A stretch of 27,854 nt of DNA from JAGNLA01 sp964472265 (GCA_964472265.1 CAYYJO010000023.1:1-27854); one strand, 5' to 3'. Positions 1 to 9,002 are shown, counted from the first letter of the stretch. Notes: generated by a model from the letters alone, not told the origin. Numbers and translations: made by a program.

Positions 1-2963
1 TGGAAGCCGGCTTCCATGTTTACATGGTTGAAAAATCTCCCGCAATCGGCGGTGTTATGGCGCAGCTCGACAAGACATTCCCAACCAACGACTGCTCCAT
101 GTGCATCCTGTCACCCAAGCTAGTCGCTTGCGGCAGAAACCAGAACATCGACATCATCCCGAACGCCGAGGTCTCAAAGATCACCGGCAGACCGGGTGAT
201 TTCAAGGCAACAGTCAAGGTACATCCAAGATTTGTTGACAGAACGCTTTGTACTGGCTGTGGAACCTGCATGGTCTACTGCCCGATCGAAAGAGAATCCG
301 CATTCAACGAATCGCTTGTCAACAGAAAAGCAATCTACATTGAATTCCCGCAGGCCATCCCGCTGGTTGCCACAATCGACCGCGAAGCCTGCATCGGATG
401 CCAGATGTGCGAGAACGTCTGCCTTGCCAAGGCTGTAAAGTATGACGACACCGAAACCGAGAAAACTCTGGACATCGGCTCTGTCATTCTTTGCCCTGGA
501 TTCGAGGAATTCGACCCGACCCTCAAGCAGGAATACGGCTACGGCAGATTCCCCAACGTACTAAGCTCGATCCAGTACGAGAGAATCCTCAATGCCTCAG
601 GCCCATACCAAGGACACGTGCTCAGACCGTCAGATGGCAAGGTGCCAAAGAAGATTGCCTGGATTCAGTGCGTTGGCTCAAGGGATCCAAAGATCAACAA
701 GCCCTATTGTTCAGGCGTGTGCTGCATGTACGCGACCAAAGAAGCCATCATGACCAGGGAACACGTTCCAGACATTGAATCAACCATCTTCATCATGGAC
801 ATGAGGGCGGTTGGCAAGGGCTTCGAACAGTACTACAACAGAGCCAAAGGCGAGTGGGGAATCCGCTACATCAGAAACCGCATCGCAGAAGTCATGGAGG
901 ACCCGAACAGCCACAATGTCATCATCAGGTACGAGGACGAAGACGGCTCCGAAAAGACCGAGATGTTTGACCTCGTCATCCTGAGCGTCGGACTCCAGAT
1001 TTCCGAATCAGTGAAAAAACTTGCCGACGATCTAGGACTCGACCTCACTGAAGACGGTTTTGCAAAGACCGACTACACCAACCCGCTCCAGACAAGCCGT
1101 CAGGGAATCTACGTTGCCGGCGTGTTTGAAGGCCCGAAGGACATTCCTGAAACCGTCGCCCAGGCAATTGGTGCAGCTGCAAAAGCCGGCGCCGACTGTG
1201 CGGAAGGCAGAAGAACAGCCCTTGTGGCAAAGGAATATCCGCCAGAAAAAGACGTTGCCGGTGAAGAGCCAAGGATTGGCGTCTTTGTCTGCCACTGCGG
1301 CATCAACATTGCAAACACGGTCGATGTTGTCGACGTGATGAACTACGCCAGGACACTTCCAAACGTCATCATTGCAGAGCACAACCTCTACACCTGCTCA
1401 CAGGACACACAGAGCCTCATCTCCAAGATGATCAGGGAAAACAACCTCAACCGCGTGGTCATCGCCTCCTGTACCCCAAGGACTCACGAGCCGCTCTTCC
1501 AGGAAACCCTGAGAGAAACCGGCCTCAACCCGTACCTTGTCGAAATGGCCAACATCCGTGAACACTGCTCATGGATTCACCAGCAGTCTCCGGCAGAAGC
1601 CACCCAGAAAGCAAAAGACCTTGTCAGGGTTGCAATTGCAAAGACCAGAATGCTCCAACCGCTCAAGAGGGCATCGCTTCCGGTCACCCAGTCAGCCCTT
1701 GTCATCGGTGGCGGAGCTGCCGGACTCAATGCTGCGCTCGACATCGCAAAGAACGGCTTCCCGGTCACCGTCATCGAGAGAGATGAAAAACTCGGTGGAA
1801 ACCTCAACCACTCCTACTACACAAACGAAGTGGGCGACATGCAGGCATACCTCAAGAGCCTGATTTTCGAGGTTGAGAGAAACAAAAACATCACCGTTCT
1901 CAAAAACACAGTTCTCTCAGACCTTTCAGGTTCGGTTGGAAACTTTGTTCCGGTCATCAAGAACACGAAGACCAACGAGAAAAAAGAACTCTCGGTCGGC
2001 TCAATCATCGTTGCAACCGGCGCCAACCAGCACAAGCCAAAAGAATACCTCTACGGCAAGAATCCAAAGGTCATCACCCAGATCGAGCTTGAGGAAAAGC
2101 TCATCAAAAAAGAACTTCCAAAAGACATCAAGACTGTGGTAATGATCCAGTGCGTAGGCTCAAGAAACGACGAACACCCCTACTGTTCAAGGATTTGCTG
2201 CTCAACGGCAATGGCAAACGCAAACCTTCTCAAGGAAGATTTCCCGAAAGCTGAAGTGTTTGTCCTTTACAGAGACGTCAGAACCTACGGTTTCAGGGAG
2301 CACTACTACAATAAAGCTCGCGAAAAGGGCGTTATCTTCTCAAGATGGGATCCTGAAAAACAGCCGGAAGTCATCGAAAAAGACGGCAAGCTGTTTGTCA
2401 GAACCCATGACCCTGTTCTTCATGGCTGGCTTGAGATTCCGGCAGATATGGTTGTTCTCTCGGCAGGCGTCGAAGCCAACCCGGACAACAAGGTTCTGTC
2501 GACATTCCTCAAGGTTCCGACCAACGACGAAGGCTTCTTCCTTGAAGCACACGTCAAACTCAGACCGGTCGACTTTGCAACGGAAGGCATCTTCCTTGCA
2601 GGCATGGCATATCACCCGAGGATGCTCGACGAGACAATCGCCCAGGCATCGGCTGCATCGGCAAGAGCGCTCACAATCATCAGCAAGGACACTCTCATGG
2701 CTGAAGCGGCAATCGCAACGGTCAATCCAGATGTCTGCGACGGTTGCAGAATTTGCATCCCGATGTGCCCATACCAGGCGCTCTCGCTTGAAATCATCGA
2801 CAAGGAAACCGAACGCGGAAGGGTCAAGGTTGACGAGGCTCTGTGCAAGGGTTGCGGTGCCTGTGCCGGCGCCTGCCCATCCGGTGCCATGGAACAGTAC
2901 GGATTCACAACAAAACAGCTTGTCAACATGGTTGATGCCGTGTTGGAGGAGGTGACTCTGTGA
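1..2963 (+). CDS. hdrA: HdrA-like FAD/iron-sulfur electron-transfer subunit, tandem HdrA modules (5' partial)
   Basis: The reading frame is open to the left edge: codons from base 3 read EAGFHVY before the first visible Met at 24, so the N-terminus lies outside. Residues below count from that Met. The first module keeps the latter part of an FAD-binding fold, two 4Fe-4S motifs starting at C76 (CTGCGTC) and C123 (CIGCQMC), and an HdrA-type IQCVGSR...CC segment. From about residue 415 a second, complete HdrA follows: the N-terminal Cys domain (CHCG at 423, SCTPRTHEP), a dinucleotide-binding GGGAAG near 562, another IQCVGSR...CC segment, and C-terminal ferredoxin motifs at C905 and C941. HdrA is the flavin hub of heterodisulfide-reductase-type complexes and passes electrons between MvhD, ferredoxin and HdrBC. 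The stop overlaps the mvhD GTG start. No HdrB or HdrC is visible; they may lie upstream or elsewhere. Family assignment is very secure; electron bifurcation is inference. Confidence 0.95.
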   Translation, partial: EAGFHVYMVEKSPAIGGVMAQLDKTFPTNDCSMCILSPKLVACGRNQNIDIIPNAEVSKITGRPGDFKATVKVHPRFVDRTLCTGCGTCMVYCPIERESAFNESLVNRKAIYIEFPQAIPLVATIDREACIGCQMCENVCLAKAVKYDDTETEKTLDIGSVILCPGFEEFDPTLKQEYGYGRFPNVLSSIQYERILNASGPYQGHVLRPSDGKVPKKIAWIQCVGSRDPKINKPYCSGVCCMYATKEAIMTREHVPDIESTIFIMDMRAVGKGFEQYYNRAKGEWGIRYIRNRIAEVMEDPNSHNVIIRYEDEDGSEKTEMFDLVILSVGLQISESVKKLADDLGLDLTEDGFAKTDYTNPLQTSRQGIYVAGVFEGPKDIPETVAQAIGAAAKAGADCAEGRRTALVAKEYPPEKDVAGEEPRIGVFVCHCGINIANTVDVVDVMNYARTLPNVIIAEHNLYTCSQDTQSLISKMIRENNLNRVVIASCTPRTHEPLFQETLRETGLNPYLVEMANIREHCSWIHQQSPAEATQKAKDLVRVAIAKTRMLQPLKRASLPVTQSALVIGGGAAGLNAALDIAKNGFPVTVIERDEKLGGNLNHSYYTNEVGDMQAYLKSLIFEVERNKNITVLKNTVLSDLSGSVGNFVPVIKNTKTNEKKELSVGSIIVATGANQHKPKEYLYGKNPKVITQIELEEKLIKKELPKDIKTVVMIQCVGSRNDEHPYCSRICCSTAMANANLLKEDFPKAEVFVLYRDVRTYGFREHYYNKAREKGVIFSRWDPEKQPEVIEKDGKLFVRTHDPVLHGWLEIPADMVVLSAGVEANPDNKVLSTFLKVPTNDEGFFLEAHVKLRPVDFATEGIFLAGMAYHPRMLDETIAQASAASARALTIISKDTLMAEAAIATVNPDVCDGCRICIPMCPYQALSLEIIDKETERGRVKVDEALCKGCGACAGACPSGAMEQYGFTTKQLVNMVDAVLEEVTL

Positions 2964-3415
2964 GTGAAGAGAGAAAACCGCTCATTGTAGTTCTTTCGTG
3001 CAACTGGTGCACTTACGCCGGCGCAGACCTTGCCGGTGTGTCAAGATTCCAGATGCCGGCAAACTTCAGGATGATCAGGACAATGTGTTCAGCCAGAATC
3101 GATCCTGAAATCGTCCTGAGAGCCTTCTCAAAGGGCGCCGACGGAGTCATCGTTGCAGGCTGCCACCCTGGTGACTGCCACTACATCTCCGGCAACTACA
3201 GGGAAAGGCGCAGAATCGCCCTCCTTGAAAGGATGATCAAACAGCTCGGAATCTCATCCAAGCGTTTCAGGCTTGAGTGGATCTCGGCCTCAGAAGGCCA
3301 GAAGTTCGCCGACACGATGAGAGAATTCTCAAAGGAAATCGACAAACTGGGCATCTCCCCGATCAGGAAAAAACTCATCGAGGCAAAGAACAAGAAGGAG
3401 GAAGCTCATGTCTGA
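2960..3415 (+). CDS. mvhD: MvhD-type hydrogenase iron-sulfur (delta) subunit
   Basis: A 151-residue protein of the MvhD/FlpD family, the usual length. It carries the conserved cysteines of the family's [2Fe-2S] site: CNWC near the N-terminus, then MCSARID, then AGCHPGDCHY. MvhD is the electron bridge between the MvhAG hydrogenase and HdrA, and the gene lies exactly between them. The start is GTG, sharing bases with the hdrA stop (GTGA), so translation is likely coupled. Its 3' end overlaps mvhG by 8 bases. Nothing looks truncated. Confidence 0.95.
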   Translation: MSEERKPLIVVLSCNWCTYAGADLAGVSRFQMPANFRMIRTMCSARIDPEIVLRAFSKGADGVIVAGCHPGDCHYISGNYRERRRIALLERMIKQLGISSKRFRLEWISASEGQKFADTMREFSKEIDKLGISPIRKKLIEAKNKKEEAHV

Positions 3416-4424
3416 TAAAATTAGAATTGCTGTCAACAGATCTGCAACCTGCGACGGCTGCGACATGGCGTTGCTCGACATCGACTCACTCCTGCTCGAC
3501 CTCTTCGGCATCGCCGATCTTGCATTCGGTCCGACATACATGGACGCAAAGTACAAAGACGTTGAAGCCATGCCAGACGGTTACATCACCGCCACCCTCG
3601 TTCACGGTTGCATGAGGGACGAGGAAAACGTCCACATGGTCAAGCTCCTCAGAAAGAAATCAGCCCTCATGGTTGCTTTCGGTGCCTGTGCCGCATTCGG
3701 TGGCATCCCGTCACTTGCCAACTCGGTCAAGGGCGGAATGAAGACCATCTGGGACACCGTTTATGGAGAAACAGCCTCAACCACAAACGAAAAAGGCGAA
3801 CGCCCGAACTACGAGTGGAAGACCCCAAAGGGCAACATCCTCACCCTTCCAAAGGCAAACCCGAAGATCGTCAGGATGGACGAGATAGTCGATGTTGACT
3901 ACTATCTTCCAGGCTGCCCGCCGTCAGTTCCGACCATCACAGCATTGATCATGGCTGTCCACGGCTTCGTAACAGCCGGTAAACCGCTTCCACCAAAAGG
4001 CACAATCATCGCCTCGGAGAAGTCGCTGTGCGATGAGTGCAAGAGGAAAAAATCAGACCGCTACAACATCAAGAAGATCAACAGACCACACATGGTTCCT
4101 CTTGACGAGGAAAAGTGCTTCCTTGACCAGGGCATCATCTGCTCAGGCATAGCAACAAGAGCCGGTTGTGGTGCACAGTGCACAAACATCGGCAACATGC
4201 CATGCAGAGGATGTTATGGCCCAACCGGTCACGTCATGGATCAGGGTCTCTCAACCCTCTCCGGTCTGGCCTCGGTTCTCGACTACAGAGATGACGAACT
4301 CAACCTGGAAGAGAACGAAGTCGACAAAATCGCAGCAATGGTTCCAGACCCGCTCGGAACATTCTACCGCTACAGCTTCGGTTCGGCCCTGGTCAACGAA
4401 GTTGTGGAAGATGTGGAGGAATAA
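3408..4424 (+). CDS. mvhG: F420-non-reducing [NiFe]-hydrogenase small subunit
   Basis: A 338-residue small subunit that carries electrons from the Ni-Fe site through iron-sulfur clusters to MvhD. Proximal-cluster ligands are visible as CDGC (about residues 14-17), HGCM, GACAAFGG and PGCPPS. The C-terminal half has many further cysteines (CDEC, EKC, GCGAQC, PCRGC) for the medial and distal clusters, as in MvhG. There is no Tat signal, so the enzyme is cytoplasmic. The start is ATG with a strong Shine-Dalgarno AAGGAGG at 3395-3401, inside the overlap with mvhD. mvhA begins two bases after the stop. Confidence 0.95.
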   Translation: MSDKIRIAVNRSATCDGCDMALLDIDSLLLDLFGIADLAFGPTYMDAKYKDVEAMPDGYITATLVHGCMRDEENVHMVKLLRKKSALMVAFGACAAFGGIPSLANSVKGGMKTIWDTVYGETASTTNEKGERPNYEWKTPKGNILTLPKANPKIVRMDEIVDVDYYLPGCPPSVPTITALIMAVHGFVTAGKPLPPKGTIIASEKSLCDECKRKKSDRYNIKKINRPHMVPLDEEKCFLDQGIICSGIATRAGCGAQCTNIGNMPCRGCYGPTGHVMDQGLSTLSGLASVLDYRDDELNLEENEVDKIAAMVPDPLGTFYRYSFGSALVNEVVEDVEE

Positions 4425-4426
4425 AG

Positions 4427-5932
4427 ATGGCAGAACCAATCATTTTTGACAAGACACACAAAGCTGAATCAAACCACCTGACAATCTCGCCGGTTTCAAG
4501 GCTCGACGGCCACGCAAAGATCGAAATCTTCCTCGATGACAAGGGAAATGTTGATGAAGCATATTTCCAGGTAGTCGAACTCAGGGGTTTCGAGGAATTC
4601 TGCAAAGGCAGACCAGTCGAAGAAATGCCAAGAATCGTAACCGCCCTGTGCGGCATCTGTCCGTGGGCACACCACCTCGCCTCATCCAAGGTTCTGGACA
4701 TGATGTTTGATGCCGAACCACCAAAGACAGCCCACATGCTCAGGGAAGCTGCCTACGCCGCCCACATGATCCACTCACACATCCTCCACTTCTACGCCCT
4801 TGCAGCACCAGACTTTGTTCTTGGCCCAGGCGCACCTGTTGCCGAAAGAAACGTAATCGGTCTCATCGGCGCCGTCGGCGCCGATCTGGTCAAGGAAGTC
4901 CTCCACATGAGGGTTCTTGCCCAGAAGATTCAGGAAATCATCGGCGGAAGGGCAACCCACCCGGTGTTTGGCCTTCCTGGCGGAATCAGCAAGCCGATCA
5001 CAAAGGCACAGCAGAAAGAAATCCTCGAGATTTCGAAAGATTTCATTGCCTTCTCAAAGAAAACAATTGACATCTTCAACCAGGTAGTGCTTGGAAACAA
5101 AGCATACGTCGACATAATCACAAACAAGGACCTGTACCAGTGCGACAGCTACCACATGGGCATGGTTGATGAAAAAAATCATGCAAACTTCTACTCCGGC
5201 AACATGAGAATCATGGATCAGACTGGCAAAGAAGTCGCAAATTTCCACGCAAAGGACTACCTCGACTACATAGGCGAGCAGGTTCTTCCGTGGAGCTATC
5301 TCAAGTTCCCGTACCTCAAAAAGGTTGGCTGGAACGGCATCACCGATGGCCCGAAGTCAGGCCTCGTAAGAGTCGCTCCGCTCTCAAGAATCAACGTCTC
5401 GGATGGAATGGCAACACCACTTGCCAACGCTGAGTGGGATCGCTTCATGAAGACGGTTGGCCCAAGACCGGTTCAGTTCTCTCTTGGCAACCATTGGGCA
5501 AGACTCATTGAACTCCTCTATGCCTCTGAAAGGCTTCAGGAACTGATGAATGATCCACAAATTCTCGATCCAAACGTCAGAACAATGCCAAAAACAAACA
5601 AGAAGTTCGGCATGGGTTCAATCGAAGCGCCACGCGGAACAATTGTTCACCACTACGAGTGCGACGACAACGGCTTTGTAACAAAGGCCAACATGATCGT
5701 TGCAACAGCCTTCAACCATGGAGCCATCTGCTTCGAAACCGCCAAAACCGCAAAGGCTTTCATCAAGAATGGCCAGGTTTCCGACGGCATCTTCAACCTC
5801 ATCGAGATGGTCTTCAGGGCTTACGACCCTTGTTTCTCCTGCGCCACACACTCGCTCCCTGGTTCCATGCCGATGGAGATCGAGCTTAAGACCAAAGACG
5901 GCACAGTAGTTCAAACTCTTTCAAACAGGTAG
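4427..5932 (+). CDS. mvhA: F420-non-reducing [NiFe]-hydrogenase large (catalytic) subunit, precursor
   Basis: A 501-residue group 3c-type large subunit that activates H2 at a Ni-Fe centre. The N-terminal metal-binding motif is CGIC (in LCGICPWAHH) and the C-terminal one is DPCFSCATH, so all four cysteine ligands are Cys and not selenocysteine. A 26-residue tail follows the DPCxxCxxH histidine (residue 475); in this family such a tail is removed by a dedicated protease, which is encoded just downstream. The gene is the last structural gene of the operon and is followed by an intrinsic terminator. Codon choice through hdrA-mvhA is strongly biased to C-ending codons, consistent with high expression (inference). 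Confidence 0.95.
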   Translation: MAEPIIFDKTHKAESNHLTISPVSRLDGHAKIEIFLDDKGNVDEAYFQVVELRGFEEFCKGRPVEEMPRIVTALCGICPWAHHLASSKVLDMMFDAEPPKTAHMLREAAYAAHMIHSHILHFYALAAPDFVLGPGAPVAERNVIGLIGAVGADLVKEVLHMRVLAQKIQEIIGGRATHPVFGLPGGISKPITKAQQKEILEISKDFIAFSKKTIDIFNQVVLGNKAYVDIITNKDLYQCDSYHMGMVDEKNHANFYSGNMRIMDQTGKEVANFHAKDYLDYIGEQVLPWSYLKFPYLKKVGWNGITDGPKSGLVRVAPLSRINVSDGMATPLANAEWDRFMKTVGPRPVQFSLGNHWARLIELLYASERLQELMNDPQILDPNVRTMPKTNKKFGMGSIEAPRGTIVHHYECDDNGFVTKANMIVATAFNHGAICFETAKTAKAFIKNGQVSDGIFNLIEMVFRAYDPCFSCATHSLPGSMPMEIELKTKDGTVVQTLSNR

Positions 5933-5947
5933 GCATCCAGCTATCAC

Positions 5948-5981
5948 AAGAGCCGCTGACAAAATCGGCGGCTCTTTTTTT
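5948..5981 (+). terminator. Intrinsic terminator between mvhA and the maturation protease gene
   Basis: A perfect 9-bp stem (AAGAGCCGC at 5948-5956, GCGGCTCTT at 5968-5976) with an 11-base loop is followed by a T run to 5981. It lies 15 bases after the mvhA stop and ends about 13 bases before the protease GTG, so the protease must be expressed by read-through or from a promoter not seen here. Confidence 0.85.
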
Positions 5982-5994
5982 ATGAAGGTGAAAT

Positions 5995-6453
5995 GTGAAA
6001 AAAGTTATTATTGGCCTTGGAAATCCGATACTCTCCGATGATCGCGTCGGTCTCCTGATTCTTGATGAACTCGAGAGAAGAAACACAAACCCGGACATTC
6101 ATTTTGTCAGACTCAGTTCTGGCGGTATGACAATCGTTGACGCATCCGATGGTTATGATGAAGCAGTGCTGGTTGATTCCATATTTTCCGGTCAGTTCCC
6201 TGTCGGTTCACTGGCGATACTGACGCCTGAAAACTTCAAGGAAACCAGCCACGCCAGCAACGTCCACGACATCAACTTTGCCACAGCCATCAAGATGGGC
6301 GAGGAGATGGGCGTAAAGGTTCCAAAGGAATTCAGGATTTATGCCATAGAGGTCAAGGAAGTTCTGACTTTCGGTCTGGTGATGACAAGGGAAGTTGAAG
6401 AAAATTTACCGTCAATAATAGATGAGATAGCAAAGAGAGAAATTTTAAAATAA
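5995..6453 (+). CDS. [NiFe]-hydrogenase maturation endopeptidase (HyaD/HycI family)
   Basis: A 152-residue protein of the HyaD/HybD/HycI protease family, which clips the C-terminal tail of the large subunit after nickel insertion. The signature GLGNPILSDDRVG is at the N-terminus. Residues matching the nickel-binding triad of HybD are D15 or D16, D61 (in VLVDS) and H91 (in NVHDINF). The start is GTG, with only a weak Shine-Dalgarno-like GAAGGTG before it. Its partner is almost certainly MvhA, which has the matching cleavable tail. No other maturation gene (hypA-F) is present in the window. Confidence 0.93.
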   Translation: MKKVIIGLGNPILSDDRVGLLILDELERRNTNPDIHFVRLSSGGMTIVDASDGYDEAVLVDSIFSGQFPVGSLAILTPENFKETSHASNVHDINFATAIKMGEEMGVKVPKEFRIYAIEVKEVLTFGLVMTREVEENLPSIIDEIAKREILK

Positions 6454-6701
6454 AATTAATGTCAGATGACTTCTGCAAATCCTTTTCCAACTTAAATAGT
6501 GACAATTAACTGACAAAACTATAATAAATAGTACACAATTTCCCTTAATCAGAATTATCCTTAAATAATCTACATATTTTTACTAATCGCAAATTTTTGG
6601 CTTCTTTTTGTTGGCAGAATCTAAATTTAAAAAGCTAAATAAAACTATGCAAAATAAACAAATTGTATAGTGACAAATAGGTGTCACACCCCTTATATAC
6701 A
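6454..6701. other. AT-rich intergenic stretch with possible promoters
   Basis: About 250 bases, strikingly AT-rich, with no convincing gene. TAGTGACAA occurs twice (6497-6505 and 6668-6676). The first copy supplies a GTGACA -35-like box 15 bases before a perfect TATAAT (6520-6525). The second supplies GTGACA (6670-6675) 17 bases before TTATAT (6693-6698). Both would read toward the hypothetical gene on the plus strand. No terminator hairpin was recognised after the protease stop. Confidence 0.4.
6670..6687 (+). promoter_or_regulatory. Palindromic operator-like site overlapping a putative -35 box
   Basis: GTGACA-AATAGG-TGTCAC is a perfect 6+6 inverted repeat with a 6-base centre. The left arm doubles as a 5/6 match to the -35 consensus, and TTATAT at 6693-6698 sits 17 bases downstream. 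A dimeric regulator bound here would block the promoter of the following gene. The site is seen directly; its function is inferred. Confidence 0.4.
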
Positions 6702-7610
6702 ATGTCGGACGTGAAAAATCTACCACAGATAGATACCATTGAAGAGATTGTTTATGGGAGGCTTTCGCCGGCTGTCGCAAGGTTTATGGTCGATGCTCTG
6801 GCAACTGACCCCATAGACGGCACGTTGTGCACGTCCATGGAAATGCTTGAGAGATTGAAAAACCAAAATCTTGCCCAGACGGTGAAGGGCAACCTGCTGG
6901 GTGATCATTGCAATCGTTGGGGAACGGTACATTTTTACCGTGGGGAAAGCTGGAACATCAGAACAAGACTTTCACAGAAAGACGGACTTGAATTCACGCT
7001 TGCCGTCTTTCTGCCTTCCGGCTCAAAAATCAACAGGCACAAATTCTTCCCTTCAACCTTCGATCTCAAACGTAGCCAGTGCAATCTCGGTCCGTTCATG
7101 ACAAGGTACCAAAATGGCATCGCTGTCAACGCCATGTACACGACCCACAAGGTATACAATTTCCTGGCTCAGACCTTTTTCCATGACAACGGAAAAACCG
7201 TCTCAATCATTCACGAATCCTATGCTTCAAAGAATCCGTTCAGATATCTTTACACTCTTGAAGTGTTTTATCCGACAATTATTGACAACAATGGAGAGCT
7301 TTACCAGCCCAAATCACTGCCCGTCTCGTCTGCTGAGATGTCAAACACTCCGGAACACCCGGTTTTTAAGTTTGAAAACAATTCAAAAGTTTGCTGTCTT
7401 GCCGTCCCGCCAAAATCAAAGTGGGAATTCACGGTGATCGACGATTACCCAAAGAGCAAGAAAAGTCTGCCTCTTTCAAGAAAAGCCTCCATGATCGGCA
7501 TCAATAACGAAGAAACCAATCTGGTTATGGACGTAACCGCACCACACACTTCTAGTCAGAAACGAGGTCCAACGCTGTCATTTGACAGTCACGGCTCCTG
7601 GCTCAGGTGA
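6702..7610 (+). CDS. Hypothetical protein, unrecognised
   Basis: A 302-residue protein counted from the ATG at 6702; I do not recognise a family. There is no signal peptide and no clear membrane helix. The sequence is mixed alpha/beta with many aromatic residues, scattered cysteines (two adjacent in SKVCCLAV) and a basic, serine-rich C-terminal tail. A GTG at 6681 would extend it by seven residues but falls inside the operator-like palindrome. A GTG at 6711 is also possible. None of the three has a Shine-Dalgarno sequence. The 3' end overlaps the convergent gene at 7578 by 33 bases, so the last ten or so residues cover the other gene's C-terminus. It stands alone as a transcription unit. Codon use looks like real coding sequence. 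Confidence 0.7.
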   Translation: MSDVKNLPQIDTIEEIVYGRLSPAVARFMVDALATDPIDGTLCTSMEMLERLKNQNLAQTVKGNLLGDHCNRWGTVHFYRGESWNIRTRLSQKDGLEFTLAVFLPSGSKINRHKFFPSTFDLKRSQCNLGPFMTRYQNGIAVNAMYTTHKVYNFLAQTFFHDNGKTVSIIHESYASKNPFRYLYTLEVFYPTIIDNNGELYQPKSLPVSSAEMSNTPEHPVFKFENNSKVCCLAVPPKSKWEFTVIDDYPKSKKSLPLSRKASMIGINNEETNLVMDVTAPHTSSQKRGPTLSFDSHGSWLR

Positions 7611-9002
7611 GAGGATAATTATCTCTTTTGAGAGCCGATTCTCAATCTTTTTTCCTGGAATTTTTTCGAGTGCTTTGGCATCAAGCCTTTCTCCGGTCTC
7701 CGAATCAATGGCAAACTCACCGATCCAATAGAATCTTCTGGCTTTCTGATATGGCGTGAACGTGATTGGCACTATCTCATGAATCTTGCCCATGTCAACA
7801 ATCAGCTCGCACGAGTGTTCTTCAAAAGCCTTGAGTCCTACAGGATTTATTAACAGCTGAATTCTCCAGGCATCACCAAGTTTGGAGTTTCCGATGATTG
7901 ATACGTTTGAACCCTTGATTTGCAGCTCCGGTTCAGTTTTTGTAATGATTGTAACAGTTTGTGTGGCTTCACGGTTGACAAGCCCAATATCCAAAATCCT
8001 TGGCCAAACCGGTGTTTCAGGTTTGACAACCGTTATTCCAAGCAGACCAATCCAGGTGTTTCCTTTGACAAATATCCTTTCGCCTGCGATCATCATTCCA
8101 GTACACTCATCGGCAATTTTCTGTGAGAACATCAGGAAACCGCTTGTTGAAAAGCCCTCGAGCAAACCATCATCCCAAAGCGCCAGGATCATGGAGTTGT
8201 AATATCCGAAACCCCTGATTTTTTTGCCAAACCTGTACTCACCAAATTCGGTTATGTATTTGAGATCAGGGTCGTAAACCTGGATGGACGACATTGGTTT
8301 TTCCTGGCTTCCAATGTACCAGATGGCGGTAAAGATGGATTTGCCGTCAGAAGTAACAAACAACGGGACTGCCTGAACGTCAAGCCTGGATCGGTCAAGC
8401 TTTTCCACCTGTTCGCCATCTTTTATCTTTTCAATGCGACCGTCGCTGGGATCGGTTGGAAAATAGAAGCTGTCATCGACGTTTATGCCATTGGCGCCAT
8501 TAGAATTGACCACTGGTTTGAAATCACCCATGGAGAGATTTTTATCAAGATCAAACCGGAGTTTTTCTCCATCAACCGATTCTAGCATCAGAGTTCCGTT
8601 TTCAATGCCTTTGAAATTGTAGGTTGAGTAGTCCTTTTGAACGTAGTCCGTATGTGGCTTGGGTTTGTAGTCAGTTGTCTGCCATTTACCGTCCCAAAGA
8701 TAAGGTTTGTCACCAAAGGAAACATAAACCTTGCCATCTTTTTCTTCATACCCATCAATTTTTGGTACACTCCAGGAAAGTCCGGCAGGCAACGTTCCGT
8801 ACGGCTCAGGGAGCGAAATTGTTTCACCTTTTGAAGTTATCAGCTTTTCGCTGTCAACATAGTAATCATCGGCAGGCATGTACTTTACATCCAGCTTTTG
8901 AAGGGAAATCCTGACCGGCATCTGACTTTGCGGAAAAACAAGGGCATAGATGCTGGCAAAAACTACGAGACCAACAAGAATCCAGATCCATGCACGCTTC
9001 AT
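7578..9002 (-). CDS. Membrane-anchored hypothetical protein, possibly beta-propeller-like
   Basis: 474 residues from ATG at 9002. The frame extends 11 codons further upstream, but this start has GGAGG at 9010-9014 and overlaps the previous stop (ATGA), which decides it. Residues about 4-22 form one hydrophobic segment after MKR, giving a signal anchor or uncleaved signal peptide, with the rest outside the membrane. The middle has repeated WDGKW, DDSFYFPTD, GKSIFTAIWY and ALWDDGLLEG segments that suggest beta-propeller-like strands; this is weak. The C-terminal third resembles a beta-sandwich. It is the last gene of the dnaB-sigma operon and converges on the hypothetical gene ending at 7610. 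No catalytic motif was seen. Confidence 0.75.
   Translation of the reverse strand: MKRAWIWILVGLVVFASIYALVFPQSQMPVRISLQKLDVKYMPADDYYVDSEKLITSKGETISLPEPYGTLPAGLSWSVPKIDGYEEKDGKVYVSFGDKPYLWDGKWQTTDYKPKPHTDYVQKDYSTYNFKGIENGTLMLESVDGEKLRFDLDKNLSMGDFKPVVNSNGANGINVDDSFYFPTDPSDGRIEKIKDGEQVEKLDRSRLDVQAVPLFVTSDGKSIFTAIWYIGSQEKPMSSIQVYDPDLKYITEFGEYRFGKKIRGFGYYNSMILALWDDGLLEGFSTSGFLMFSQKIADECTGMMIAGERIFVKGNTWIGLLGITVVKPETPVWPRILDIGLVNREATQTVTIITKTEPELQIKGSNVSIIGNSKLGDAWRIQLLINPVGLKAFEEHSCELIVDMGKIHEIVPITFTPYQKARRFYWIGEFAIDSETGERLDAKALEKIPGKKIENRLSKEIIILSPEPGAVTVK

Noticed and set aside
5845..5932. Possible selenocysteine in the hydrogenase large subunit
   Set aside because: The DPCFSCATH motif uses ordinary TGT/TGC cysteine codons, with no in-frame TGA before the stop.
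7575..7588. Inverted repeat CTGTCA-TT-TGACAG in the convergent gene overlap
   Set aside because: A two-base centre cannot form a terminator loop and there is no T run. It lies in two overlapping coding ends, so chance is likely.
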